Origin: Stentor roeselii
Lineage: Eukaryota; Ciliophora; Heterotrichea; Heterotrichida; Stentoridae
Assembly: GCA_006503475.1 (NCBI GenBank)
Contig: RSEH01000331.1
Location: 1 to 45,167 of the forward strand
Direction: 5' to 3'
Length of the DNA stretch: 45,167 nt
A program made the translations under genes and the position numbers. Numbering within the stretch: the stretch's first letter is position 1; every line of letters begins with the position of its first letter. The notes under the pieces are model-generated. The model was given only the letters and a program-made list of their open reading frames with translations. It ran no database searches and was not told the DNA's origin. This document shows positions 7,953-16,915 of this stretch, piece after piece.

Positions 7953-9740
7953 TCAAACCTCGTTCAAGTCCAAAACACTTTCAAGTCTAGCCACGACATT
8001 CAAGACCCTTCTTCTGACCTGCGTTAAACTCGGGTCATTTTCGATGCTTTCAGCCCACTTTTCAAGGTACCCGACTTCTTCTCGAAATTTCTGCTTCCAG
8101 AAGTCGACTTTTTCCTGAGCGGCTTTTAAAAAGTTTTCGGAATCGGCTTGAAATTGCTTTTTGCTGGTTTTTATTTGAGTCTTTAGGTCTGAAATCGTGG
8201 AGGATGAAGACTCGACTTGACTTTCAAGGTCGTGAATGCGGCAGAGGACTGAGTTGTACTTGTTTTCAAGAGCAAGTTTTGAACTGCTCTCTTCTTTTAA
8301 AGTCGTTTGCAGGTGTTCCCAGTTCAGGTACTCACTTTGGTACTTGTTTAGCAACTCTCTTAGTTTTCCGTCAAGTTCTCTTACAATGTCCTGCAGCTTT
8401 TCTCGGTCTGAGTTCAGAAGAAAGACTTCTTCTTCTTTCGTTTTTAGAAGATTTTCAAACTTTTCATGAATTTCATGGATTTCTGAAGATTTTTTAGATA
8501 ACTCGAAGTCAAGCTCGTTATTCGTCGCGAGTTTCAAACTTTCCAAGTCTTTTTCATGTTTTAGTCGAACTTTTTGCAGTTCTTTCGAAAATTTCACCTT
8601 TTCCACTTCAATTGTTTCAGCAAGTGTCTGAACCTGTGAAGAAAGTTCTTTATTTTTAGAAGAGACTTCAAAAATCACCTCGTTTTTTTGATGTAGTTCT
8701 GATTTGATTGAGTTGATTTCTCTGATTTTTTCTGAGTGAGTTTCTTTCAGCGTTGAAAATTCGATTTGAATTGAAGAAAATTTTTCATTTGCGGATTTTA
8801 GTTCAGAGTGGAGACTTAAGACACTTTTTTCTTTTGTCTCTAGTTTTAACTGCTCCTCGACGAGACTTTCTTGCAACTCGGCGATTTTTTCAGCGAGATC
8901 TTTTTCCAGGTCATCTTTGCTTTTTCTTAACACCCTGAGTGACTCAGCTGCTGCCGTTAGTTCATTTTTTATTTTGCGGGTTTCTTCATCAGTTTTTTCT
9001 TTTTCTACTTTGGCAAGTTCGAGGTTTTCATTGACCACTGCTAACTTGACTTTGAACCCGTGAGCGGCTTTTCGTTCATCTTCAACGATTTGTTGAGTTT
9101 TCATTTCCAAGAGTTTCTGGTTTTCAATGATCCAGGTTTCTTGATCTTTGAATCTTCGGTTTTCCATTTCAAGAAGTTGGAAAGACTGGAAAAGTTCAGT
9201 GAGTTCTCGTTCTTTTACTTCCAAAGCGAATTCTTGCTCTTTGTAGGCTTTTTGGTAGGCTGTAGCGTCTTCTCGAGTCCTGAAGTTCTCGTTTTCAAGG
9301 TCTTTTACTTGGTCTTCAAAGTGCATCAGAGCGGTTTTCCAGTCTTCTAATGTCAAAAGCTTTTCATTTAGTTCTTCTTTTAGATCTGAAATTATTTCTT
9401 CTAGTTTTGAGACTTCTTTTTCTAATGTCTCTGAACGAAGCTGTTGCCGGTCAAGCATTTCTTCTAGTTTGTTGATGTGGTCTTGGAAGTCTTTGTTCCG
9501 CTCTGAGAGTTTCTTGTTTTCTGCTGATAAGTCTTCGATTTTAGCTACGTATTCTACTGAGGAGTATCGAAAATCGGTCACTTGTTCTTCGATTTCAAGG
9601 TTGCGCTTTCTGAGGATACGGTTCTCGTTTTCTGCGTCTTGTCGCCATTTCTTTTCTTTTACTAGAGTTTCTTGGAGTTCTTGCATGCTATCCCGATACT
9701 TGGTTAACAGAGATGAGCGTGGGAGGTCAAGTTCCGCCAT
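7953..9740 (-). CDS. Long coiled-coil protein
   Basis: A 595-residue protein that is almost entirely heptad-patterned and charged, rich in Glu, Lys, Leu and Ser, with no membrane segment. Short non-coil ends flank it: MAELDLPRSS at the start, and a C-terminal tail with WKQKFREEVGYLEKW and NDPSLTQVRRRVLNV. I chose the ATG at 9740 rather than the upstream ATG at 9821. The latter would overlap the divergent gene starting at 9808, and its extra 27 residues are hydrophobic and AT-rich. Such proteins in ciliates are commonly cytoskeletal or basal-body components, but nothing here fixes a role. It resembles no named family beyond generic SMC/myosin-tail-like coils. Confidence 0.85.
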   Translation of the reverse strand: MAELDLPRSSLLTKYRDSMQELQETLVKEKKWRQDAENENRILRKRNLEIEEQVTDFRYSSVEYVAKIEDLSAENKKLSERNKDFQDHINKLEEMLDRQQLRSETLEKEVSKLEEIISDLKEELNEKLLTLEDWKTALMHFEDQVKDLENENFRTREDATAYQKAYKEQEFALEVKERELTELFQSFQLLEMENRRFKDQETWIIENQKLLEMKTQQIVEDERKAAHGFKVKLAVVNENLELAKVEKEKTDEETRKIKNELTAAAESLRVLRKSKDDLEKDLAEKIAELQESLVEEQLKLETKEKSVLSLHSELKSANEKFSSIQIEFSTLKETHSEKIREINSIKSELHQKNEVIFEVSSKNKELSSQVQTLAETIEVEKVKFSKELQKVRLKHEKDLESLKLATNNELDFELSKKSSEIHEIHEKFENLLKTKEEEVFLLNSDREKLQDIVRELDGKLRELLNKYQSEYLNWEHLQTTLKEESSSKLALENKYNSVLCRIHDLESQVESSSSTISDLKTQIKTSKKQFQADSENFLKAAQEKVDFWKQKFREEVGYLEKWAESIENDPSLTQVRRRVLNVVARLESVLDLNEV

Positions 9741-9807
9741 TTGTTTAAAATTTGCAAGATTTAAGAGAAAGATCGAAATAGTGTCATCGAGTATACTTAT
9801 AAAGTTA

Positions 9808-10929
9808 ATGTTAAGAGGCAAACATGATCAATATAATTTAGAGCATTCCCAAAATTGCGATATTTGCTTAAAAAAACTGATGAGTTTCGAGCCATCTGAA
9901 GTATTAAGTTCTATAAATATACCAAAAAATTCAGAAGAAACTGGACTTCTATTTATGATCTCTGCTTTTTACTTACTTTCAGTACTCAAGACCCTTCGAA
10001 GAAACATCCTTAACTCTAAAAAATCCATTCAAACTGAAGTCCCTGATTTGATTCAAAAGTCTTTGTTGAATTCAATCAAGTCTAAAAACTTCAGTCCAGT
10101 GATTAACCTTTCTAATATCCTCGCTTCTTTCAATAAAAATCTAGTAATCGAAGACTCTCTCGACGCTTTAAACGCGATTTTATTTAACTTTCACATAAAA
10201 AGCTGTGACGCATTCTGTCCTTTACACAGTTCTTTCACCCTGCAGCTGATTTCAGAGACGTCTTGTTTAAGGACATATAATTACGGAAACAATTCCTGTT
10301 ATTTCTTAGTCCAACTAAAAAACGAGAAAGATTCAATATTTAAGCAGTTAAAAAAACAACTGAGCGAAACCCGTTGTTTTTACTGTAAAACTCAATGTTC
10401 CTCTAGACTGGTCTGTTTTGACGTAAAACCTTTGATTTGCTTTAAAGTTTTAAATCAAGGAGTTAAAAATTTCAGTTCTATCCTTCCAGTTCGAGTCCCT
10501 TTAAGTGATTTATTCGCTTCTCAACTTCCTCAAAGCGAGTTTAAGATACTTTCAGTCCTCGACTCAAATCAAGTAATCCACGTGTATGACAATCATATGT
10601 TTGATGGAAAAGCCAGTCATGATTTATTTTTTGAATTAATGAAAAATCGTTCTTTAGGGATTTCTGCTGTTTTTTACGAACTCGTTCATAACGACTCGAA
10701 AAACCAGAGAGTGTCGAAAGTGAAGGAAAATTACTGCAGATGTGGAACACTTCTCAACATCGGTGAAAATGACTGCCCGACTTGCAAGACAACAGTTCTC
10801 GTTCGTAAAGATTTAGTGCACAAGAGTCCAAATGTGAAATCAAAAGCTTCAGAAGAAAGTAAACGTTTATACCAAACATTCAACTCAGGTTTCAAGTCAA
10901 AAGTGACACAAAAACTAGAAAAAAAATGA
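9808..10929 (+). CDS. Cys-containing protein, possible degenerate USP-like fold
   Basis: A 373-residue protein starting MLRGKHDQYN. It has an early CDIC pair (about residue 17), a mid CFYCKTQC group (about 190), and a C-terminal pair of C-x-C/C-x2-C motifs, YCRCGTLL then CPTCKT (about 310-330), which look like zinc ribbons. The central order of a Cys pair, then PLICFKVLNQ, then VPLSDLF, and finally ISAVFYELVHND is reminiscent of the finger-to-C-terminal part of ubiquitin-specific proteases. No catalytic Cys box is seen, so if related it is probably inactive. This is a weak inference. The open frame extends upstream to 9469, but that part lies antisense to the coiled-coil gene, so the ATG at 9808 is preferred. 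Basic tail KVTQKLEKK. Confidence 0.7.
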   Translation: MLRGKHDQYNLEHSQNCDICLKKLMSFEPSEVLSSINIPKNSEETGLLFMISAFYLLSVLKTLRRNILNSKKSIQTEVPDLIQKSLLNSIKSKNFSPVINLSNILASFNKNLVIEDSLDALNAILFNFHIKSCDAFCPLHSSFTLQLISETSCLRTYNYGNNSCYFLVQLKNEKDSIFKQLKKQLSETRCFYCKTQCSSRLVCFDVKPLICFKVLNQGVKNFSSILPVRVPLSDLFASQLPQSEFKILSVLDSNQVIHVYDNHMFDGKASHDLFFELMKNRSLGISAVFYELVHNDSKNQRVSKVKENYCRCGTLLNIGENDCPTCKTTVLVRKDLVHKSPNVKSKASEESKRLYQTFNSGFKSKVTQKLEKK

Positions 10930-10980
10930 AAGGAGGACTTTTTAATAGAACTAATTTAACTTCCAGTATAATGAACTATA

Positions 10981-12747
10981 ATGAATAAATATCAGGACTT
11001 GCTTCATAGAAGACTTCTACAATCGCCATCTCAGCAGGTATATGGAAAGAGAACAACATTTAAATTTAACTCAAATGACTGGAAATCTTTTGATTTCAAC
11101 AACCTGGGTTCAAGTAGTCAAGATATTCCTCAGGTTTTCTCTCCTCTGGCAAAAGACTCATCAGAGAGACTCCTAAAAAAAAGCTCGATCAGTGACTTTT
11201 CAATGAAACAAAACGAAGTGATTAAAAACTTCATCAACCCTCTTATGCTTGAGTACAGTAAAACTGTGAGACTTCCTGAAATAAACAAACCAAAACTCCC
11301 TTCTGAACTCGATTTCAACAACCTGATTGAAAACATCAACGAAATAACCTCGCCTAAAGACATTTACCGAACTTGCGTTATTCTTGACCAAGACCCGATA
11401 GACCTTCAGATCCCTGAAGGCAAGACCAGGTACTTACAAGTCTTCACTAAAGGAAAAAAAGCTCCACTTTCATTAAAAATCAAGAAAAGAAAAGGAAGAA
11501 TTTTAGTCTTTTCGTCGTTTTCCAGCTCGGAACCTGAAACTGCTTTTGATGTTAAAACTTTTACTAATGATTACATTGAAATCAGGGACTCAAACCTTCA
11601 CTTTTCAAGTGAATCTCTTTTTCTCGCTGTTAAAGCTGTGCAAACTGCTGACTTTACTTTAACTCTTTCATTCGGCAAACAAATTTCAAGTCTCGCTGAA
11701 CTAAGAAGGATGAAAAGAAGTCTTGTTCAGCTTCCATCATCAGAAGATCCTGAAGATTCTTTGGAAAAACGTGAAAAAGCTGAAAAAAGTCCATCAAGAA
11801 AGATGAAAAACTTCATAAAAGCCAATAAAATCTCTAAATTGGTTAATTTTGACACAAAAGTTTCTCTTCTTTCTGAACGTGCTGAGAACTGGAAGTTAAA
11901 ACACGAGCAGGTGTTAATGAGAAAAAAGGAGATTTTATTCGATAAAAAAAAGAAAAATCTTGAATTCCTAAACCGACAAAAGTTAAAAAAAGCCCAAGAA
12001 AAGGTAAAACTTCAAGAAACCACAGAAAAGAACCAAAAAAGAAAACATTGCGAATCCTGGTTGACTTTAATTTATTTTTCAAAATTAACTCAAAACCTGC
12101 GAAGTTTCATCAAAGAAAAAAAAAAATGGAAACTTCGAACTGCGGAGCTGCTTGAGTCCGTTGTCACCATTCAAAGAATTTACAGACGCTTCAAGGGCCA
12201 ACTGCCTTCCAGGGACATTGCGACTCTCAGGTCGAGGAACCTGCTGCGATTCTACCACGACAACCTTCAGACCATTGAGCGAAAGTTTCATTCAGGGAAG
12301 GTGATCATCACCAGCATTCATTTCATTGCACATACTCAGCTGGTCTTTCATCATTTCACAACTTTCTGTAAAAGTGTCTGCCGCATTCAGAGATTCATGC
12401 GGAAGTACTTTTCTATCAAAGAACGAAAAATTGAAGCACTTGTTAAATTATGGAACATGGTCAGTGAAAATATGAGCTTTAGGTCTGGAGAAAAACTTCG
12501 AGAGTCGATTTCACTCATTCCGAAGGCGAAAAGAGATAAAAAACTCTTCAGTTTTTATGAAAATTATAGAAAAACACTTAGGAAGAACTCTAGAGACTTC
12601 TCAGAGTCTGTTAAAACTTTTACGGAAAATCGAATTTTTCAAACTGCCTTGAGTGGATTGTTTCAAAAGTCGGACTTTTCGGATTTTTTGCCTTCTACTC
12701 GACAGATGGAAAAAATGATTTTAAATGTTTTGCAGGACACGCAGTAG
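10981..12747 (+). CDS. IQ-motif protein with a beta-rich N-terminal domain
   Basis: A 588-residue protein. The N-terminal 110 residues look disordered. About 125-240 is strand-rich (DLQIPEGKTRYLQVF, SLKIKKRKGRILVFSSF, SLFLAVKAVQ), resembling a beta-sandwich placed before IQ motifs in other ciliate proteins. Lysine-rich coil follows (about 290-365). Two IQ-type motifs are seen: VVTIQRIYRRFKGQLPSR (about 395-412) and VCRIQRFMRKYFSIKERK (about 460-480), which bind calmodulin-like proteins. The C-terminal part is helical. A cytoskeletal, calcium-linked role is plausible for a contractile ciliate, but this is inference. It ends 10 bp from the convergent Rab gene. Confidence 0.82.
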   Translation: MNKYQDLLHRRLLQSPSQQVYGKRTTFKFNSNDWKSFDFNNLGSSSQDIPQVFSPLAKDSSERLLKKSSISDFSMKQNEVIKNFINPLMLEYSKTVRLPEINKPKLPSELDFNNLIENINEITSPKDIYRTCVILDQDPIDLQIPEGKTRYLQVFTKGKKAPLSLKIKKRKGRILVFSSFSSSEPETAFDVKTFTNDYIEIRDSNLHFSSESLFLAVKAVQTADFTLTLSFGKQISSLAELRRMKRSLVQLPSSEDPEDSLEKREKAEKSPSRKMKNFIKANKISKLVNFDTKVSLLSERAENWKLKHEQVLMRKKEILFDKKKKNLEFLNRQKLKKAQEKVKLQETTEKNQKRKHCESWLTLIYFSKLTQNLRSFIKEKKKWKLRTAELLESVVTIQRIYRRFKGQLPSRDIATLRSRNLLRFYHDNLQTIERKFHSGKVIITSIHFIAHTQLVFHHFTTFCKSVCRIQRFMRKYFSIKERKIEALVKLWNMVSENMSFRSGEKLRESISLIPKAKRDKKLFSFYENYRKTLRKNSRDFSESVKTFTENRIFQTALSGLFQKSDFSDFLPSTRQMEKMILNVLQDTQ

Positions 12748-12757
12748 ATTAATTCAT

Positions 12758-13360
12758 TTATTTACAGCAACTTTTTAACTTTGATGATTTGCTTGATTTG
12801 TTTGAGAGACGCTTGTTTGCTGCGTTTCCGATCAACTCGTAGAGACGACGATCGAAGATTTCGCAGGCCAGGCTCTCGAAGACTTCAGAGATGCCTTGGC
12901 CGGTTTTGGCGCTCGTCAGAAAAAACTTTACTGCTAAATCCTCAGCCAGTAGTCTTCCCTGCTGATCAGAAACCTGTTTATCATCTAAATCAGCTTTATT
13001 TCCAACTAAAACCAACGCAGTGTGTTCACTAGCCTGCAACTTAATAGTTTCCAGCCAGCCCCTAACATTTTCAAAAGACTCTCTTTTTGTGCAATCATAA
13101 GTAATAACAATGCCCATAGCTCCATTATAGTAAGTCCTCGCTAAAGTCTTAAACCTTTCCTGCCCGGCAGTATCCCAAATTTGCAATTTCACATTAGACC
13201 CCTTCAATTTCACGACTTTGAATTTGAAATCCACTCCAATAGTTGGCACATGATTCATAGAAAAAAGGTTTTCAGTGAACTTCAACATGATGCAACTTTT
13301 CCCGACTCCAGAGTCACCAAGAATAAGAATTTTGAATAAAAAATCGTAATCATCTGACAT
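12758..13360 (-). CDS. Rab-family small GTPase
   Basis: A 200-residue protein with every GTPase signature: P-loop GDSGVGKS (15-22), switch I Thr40 in PTIGVDF, WDTAGQE (62-68, catalytic Gln67), NKAD (121-124) and TSAK (149-152). The effector region IGVDFK and the sequence around switch II are typical of the Rab1/8/10 group. The C-terminus ends SCCK with Cys198-Cys199 as geranylgeranyl sites, one residue short of the very end. It controls vesicle transport on membranes. The exact Rab subfamily cannot be fixed by eye. Its start codon is 17 bp from that of the divergent kinase gene. Confidence 0.96.
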   Translation of the reverse strand: MSDDYDFLFKILILGDSGVGKSCIMLKFTENLFSMNHVPTIGVDFKFKVVKLKGSNVKLQIWDTAGQERFKTLARTYYNGAMGIVITYDCTKRESFENVRGWLETIKLQASEHTALVLVGNKADLDDKQVSDQQGRLLAEDLAVKFFLTSAKTGQGISEVFESLACEIFDRRLYELIGNAANKRLSNKSSKSSKLKSCCK

Positions 13361-13377
13361 TTAATAAATAATTGAAG

Positions 13378-14802
13378 ATGAGTTATGAGGTAGTCAGACT
13401 GATCTGCAATACTAAAAATTGCACAGTTCATGAAATAAAGTACTATTCAAGCAATATACGAGCCTGTGCCAAGACTCTTAAGTTTTCAGAGGCAGGCAGG
13501 CAAAATAATATTATTAAAGAAGCCATAAACTTAGCAAGTATAAAAGACATTCCATTGGCTTTGCAGTTATATGAATGTAAACTTATAAAAAAAAATAATA
13601 ACCCAAATGATGATACTTTCTGCATTATTACTGAATACTGTTCAAATGGAAATCTTGAAAATTATATGAAAATTAGACAAAAATATAATATGCTTTATAG
13701 TTTTATTGAACTCAAAAAAATCTTTTCTGAATTTATTAATTTCTTTGCTAACTTACAGAGACGGAATATGGCGCATCGGGATATTAAACCTGAGAATATT
13801 TATGTTAATGAAGATTGTGAGTTCAGGGTTGGGGATATGGGAAGTTCGAAGATAATTAATATGGAATCTATTAATCATACTATTGTGGGAACTGAGAATT
13901 ATTTGAGTCCTGAACTTAGAAGGGGATATGCTCAATTTAGATTACGTCTTTCTGGACAATATATGGAATTGAATTATTTCAAAAGTGATGTTTTTTCACT
14001 GGGCCTTGTGTTTTTGAACCTCATACAAATGAAAAAATTAGATACCGACATGGACGACCTAAAACACGTCGAAGATTTAATCTTCAACGAAATAAAATCA
14101 ACAAGTTTCAAATCCTTTCAAATACTTCTCACTATAATGCTTAAATTTAACCCACAAGAGAGGCCAGACTTCCTTATTCTCGAAGCTGAATTCAAGAAAT
14201 TATTTTCTACAGTTTCCTGCTGTTCTTGCCATATAGACAATGGTAATAGCGTAGTCAACTGTTCCATTTGCGAAATGAGTTTTCATATAAACTGCCTTTT
14301 AAATGATGAATGTCCAAACTGTTCCAACAAAATATTGAAAAATTGTTCAAACTGCCAAAATTCTCGTGTTTTAAAATGTTCGACTCACCAGTTATGCGAA
14401 AATTGTTCAATACTGAATATAGAGTGTGCTGAGTGTATTGGATTTGAACTAAGCACAGGAAGAGCTGATAATTTCAACTTTCCAGTGAGTAGATTCAAGT
14501 GCTTTGCATGTGACAATACTTTGGATCCCAGTCCAGAGAATGGCTTAGTGATATGCTCGAGGTGCAACACCAGCTGGTGCAAGTACTGTAAAAGAGAAGC
14601 TCATCCAAGACTAAGCTGTGTCCAAAACTTCAAAATCCTGAACATTTTCTGTCACTGTGAGAGACGCATTACTCGCTCCTTGTTGGGTATTTTTGTGTTT
14701 TGTGAAACTTGCAGGCTTGAGTTTTGTGTTGTTTGTTTGGATCATTCGGCGAAAAGTCACTTAAGGTGTGCGCAAGTCTTAAATAAAATAGTGAATGCAT
14801 AG
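13378..14802 (+). CDS. Protein kinase fused to RBR-like zinc modules
   Basis: A 474-residue protein. Residues 1-275 form a protein kinase domain: Lys32 (ACAKTL), an acidic residue in helix C, HRDIKPEN (133-140), DMG (153-155, replacing DFG), SPE (177-179) and DVFSLG (204-209). The glycine loop is not recognisable, but the Lys, HRD and DMG residues suggest it can still be active. From 281 on the protein is cysteine-rich. CSCHIDN..CSICEMSFHINCLLNDECPNC looks like RING or PHD. CSNC..CSTHQLCENC follows. Residues 375-414 (CFACDN, CSRCNTSWCKYCKREAHPRLSC) fit the IBR pattern, and a second IBR/RING2-like block is at 425-464. The ATG at 13378 is the first; the two codons before it lack ATG. Confidence 0.88.
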   Translation: MSYEVVRLICNTKNCTVHEIKYYSSNIRACAKTLKFSEAGRQNNIIKEAINLASIKDIPLALQLYECKLIKKNNNPNDDTFCIITEYCSNGNLENYMKIRQKYNMLYSFIELKKIFSEFINFFANLQRRNMAHRDIKPENIYVNEDCEFRVGDMGSSKIINMESINHTIVGTENYLSPELRRGYAQFRLRLSGQYMELNYFKSDVFSLGLVFLNLIQMKKLDTDMDDLKHVEDLIFNEIKSTSFKSFQILLTIMLKFNPQERPDFLILEAEFKKLFSTVSCCSCHIDNGNSVVNCSICEMSFHINCLLNDECPNCSNKILKNCSNCQNSRVLKCSTHQLCENCSILNIECAECIGFELSTGRADNFNFPVSRFKCFACDNTLDPSPENGLVICSRCNTSWCKYCKREAHPRLSCVQNFKILNIFCHCERRITRSLLGIFVFCETCRLEFCVVCLDHSAKSHLRCAQVLNKIVNA

Positions 14803-14809
14803 AATATAA

Positions 14810-14971
14810 ATGGGGAATACCAAGTCTCATGAAAAAAGCCAGACACCTACCACTGGAGGAGCCGTCGCTGTTAAGAAAACCAATGAGGAGGAAGAGAAAA
14901 AGAAAGAAATTCAGGCCAAACTTAAGCAGGTCTCACAGGGAAATAGGTTCATCACTAATGATCAGCTTTGA
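14810..14971 (+). CDS. Small putatively N-myristoylated protein
   Basis: A 53-residue frame begins MGNTKSHEKSQT (Gly2 with Ser6: an N-myristoylation-type start) and continues with a Gly-Ala patch and an acidic/basic helix EEEEKKKEIQAKL, ending in TGA. It starts 7 bp after the kinase-fusion stop, a spacing typical of tandem genes in this window, and its base composition is coding-like (GC-rich compared with the flank downstream). Without a homologue it could still be chance. If real, it may be a small membrane-associated adaptor. Confidence 0.6.
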   Translation: MGNTKSHEKSQTPTTGGAVAVKKTNEEEEKKKEIQAKLKQVSQGNRFITNDQL

Positions 14972-15359
14972 GGTTAAGTAATTGTTGAAAGTCAAATAGG
15001 ATTTTTTGGGATGTTTAAGTACTCATTTCTAAATTTCATTGATTATATACATAATAAAGCAACTTCAGCAATTTTCAAGTCATTCGAGAAGATTTCATCA
15101 AGAAAACTTTCCAGAAATTTCACTAATGTAAATAAAAATTCCTTAAAATCATCAATCCAATTTCTGCATCAAACCCAAAATTACAACCAAACAACTCAAC
15201 TACTCTTCTAACAACTAAAAAAGCCTAAAATCCAACAAAACCTCTGAAACCATGAAAAATAATTCCTTCCTAAAATCTTCTAAAAAAATTCCAATACAAC
15301 CTCTAAAAACCCTTTCTTCATGACATTCATTCAAATTTAATTAAATTAATCCTGGAAAT
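14972..15359. other. Intergenic stretch, nothing recognised
   Basis: AT-rich DNA with C-rich plus-strand runs. The 66-residue open frame at 15011-15211 has low-complexity Asn/Ser/Lys composition and no domain, so it is not called. Confidence 0.6.
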
Positions 15360-16448
15360 CTACAAGATATAAATCTCAAAAACATCTTCACACTGACAAA
15401 AACACGAGCAAGCTTCATAATCATCCAGGTTTTCAAGTGCAAAAGTAGAAGGAGGGTCATAACTCTGATTCTGCGACATTTCCGTGATTTGCTTAATAGT
15501 CCTATGAGGTAAAAAATACTTCTGAATAAGAGGAACTCTTTGAATTTCAAACCATTGAAGTCCTCTCCTAAGCTGCTGAATTTCTTCCTCAGTGAAATCT
15601 TTCCGATGGTCTTCCAAGAACTTCATGATCCTTTCTTGTGCTTCATTCTTAGGAATATATTTTTTTGACTTCAAGTTTTTTATTCGATTTTTTATTTGAT
15701 GAGGAGTTTTTTTCACCAGCCACTGTTCTTGAATTAAAATTGAAGACTTTGTTTTAGAAAGTCCCTGCAAAAGCAGCATATCATCAATAACAGTAAAACC
15801 TTGCTTTATCTTTCTAGGAGAAGGCGGGTTTTCAAGAGGAATTAAATACCTTGAAATAAATCCAGGAGAATAAGAAATAAGCAAATCACGGACTTCCCTT
15901 CGAGAACATTTAACTTTGAGGTAGTCTTCTATCCTTACACAGTTCTTTATTATATCAACTAAAGGAATATGAAGTAAAGAGGTCTGTTTAGGAATAGAGA
16001 CTTTAGAGCGACTGTTAATTATAAATGAAACATCATATTCTCTTGCACTTGGATTGTCACATCGCTTGAAAAGGTCTTTGAGCATTCGGAAGTACTCTTC
16101 TTTAGACTTTGGGTCTTCACAAAGAAGATAAGACTGAAGCAAAAGTTGAACAAAGAGTTCAGTTTGACTTAAAAGACAAATTCGTTGTTCTCTAGTTATG
16201 TACATTTCTTGGCTCACTGTACGCGGGTTGTACATTGGAATCACTGGACGGTAGACTGTCGGAGGAGGGATCAGGTTGCGTTCTGACTCGTAGACTAAGT
16301 CTTTTATTTCGGATCTTGGAACACGTGCTTTGAAACTGTCTTCTACCTGGTCTTCTGGCGCTAGGTATTCTTCTTCGTCGCTTGGAATCTCGCAGGTTCC
16401 TGATAATGTACTTTTAACAAAGTCGCGGTAGTATTCACGGTCGTCCAT
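15360..16448 (-). CDS. SANT/Myb-like protein resembling GON4L
   Basis: A 362-residue protein. An acidic N-terminus (PSDEEEYLAPEDQVEDSF) precedes a conserved-looking region with PPTVYRPVIPMYNPRTVSQE and a helical segment YITREQRICLLSQTELFVQLLLQSYLL. The latter resembles the LTxxQxxQLxxQMQxHVQLL..N box of GON4L/YARP-type proteins. Near residues 230-265, FTVIDDMLLLQGL..SILIQEQWLVKKTPHQIKNRIKNLK fits the SANT/Myb-like helix-turn-helix of that family (DxLLLxGL, RTxxQIxxRxKN). GON4L proteins act in transcription repression in the nucleus. The tail carries ACSCFCQCED. The family call is by motif resemblance. Confidence 0.75.
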   Translation of the reverse strand: MDDREYYRDFVKSTLSGTCEIPSDEEEYLAPEDQVEDSFKARVPRSEIKDLVYESERNLIPPPTVYRPVIPMYNPRTVSQEMYITREQRICLLSQTELFVQLLLQSYLLCEDPKSKEEYFRMLKDLFKRCDNPSAREYDVSFIINSRSKVSIPKQTSLLHIPLVDIIKNCVRIEDYLKVKCSRREVRDLLISYSPGFISRYLIPLENPPSPRKIKQGFTVIDDMLLLQGLSKTKSSILIQEQWLVKKTPHQIKNRIKNLKSKKYIPKNEAQERIMKFLEDHRKDFTEEEIQQLRRGLQWFEIQRVPLIQKYFLPHRTIKQITEMSQNQSYDPPSTFALENLDDYEACSCFCQCEDVFEIYIL

Positions 16449-16608
16449 TTTTATTATTTTTAGTAGGGATGGGTTTTGATTTAGGGATTGAAGAGTTTTG
16501 ATTTTTTTAGGTTATTGGAAGAGTTTGTTTGGAAATGGAAGTTTTTATGGGGGTTTTTTTTAAGGGGTTGTTTTTGGAATGGGTTGTTTCAGGTTTCTTG
16601 TTGAATAA

Positions 16609-16830
16609 ATGTGGTTGAATTTTAATAAATCTGGAAATGAAGGTATTTTATATTCAGCTGTTGAAATAAGGAATGTTACAGAAAATATTTTATATTCAGC
16701 TGTTGAAATAAGGAATGTTACAGAAAATATTTTATATTCAGCTGTTGAAATAAGGAATGTTACAGAAAATATTTTATATTTAAATAAATCTGGAAAATGA
16801 AGGTATTTATATTCAGCTTAATTTATTTAG
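16609..16830. repeat. 42-bp tandem repeat (three full copies) with matching flanks
   Basis: Copies start at TATTCAGCTG positions 16651, 16693 and 16735, period 42 bp, almost identical. Both sides carry a shared flank, AATAAATCTGGAAA(A)TGAAGG, then TATTCAGCT, at about 16624 and 16783. Because 42 is a multiple of three, a 63-residue frame stays open across it. I regard that as a by-product of the repeat, not a gene. The rest of 16449-16915 is AT-rich with no other feature. Confidence 0.85.
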
Positions 16831-16915
16831 TAAAAATTGGATATGAATGCAGAGACCCTCAAAGGCATTAAATTGATATTCTTGTTAATTATTCAAAAAG
16901 AAATTTATACATAAA

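Noticed and set aside
9469-9807. N-terminal extension of the plus-strand gene at 9808
   Set aside because: It is antisense to the coiled-coil gene, and its residues mirror that gene's composition. The ATG at 9808 gives a sensible start.
15011-15211. 66-residue frame on the plus strand
   Set aside because: Asn/Ser/Lys low complexity, no conserved motif, no intron-linked partner.
16609-16800. 63-residue frame with 14-residue repeats
   Set aside because: The frame stays open only because the repeat length (42 bp) is a multiple of three; the flanks are non-coding and also repeated.
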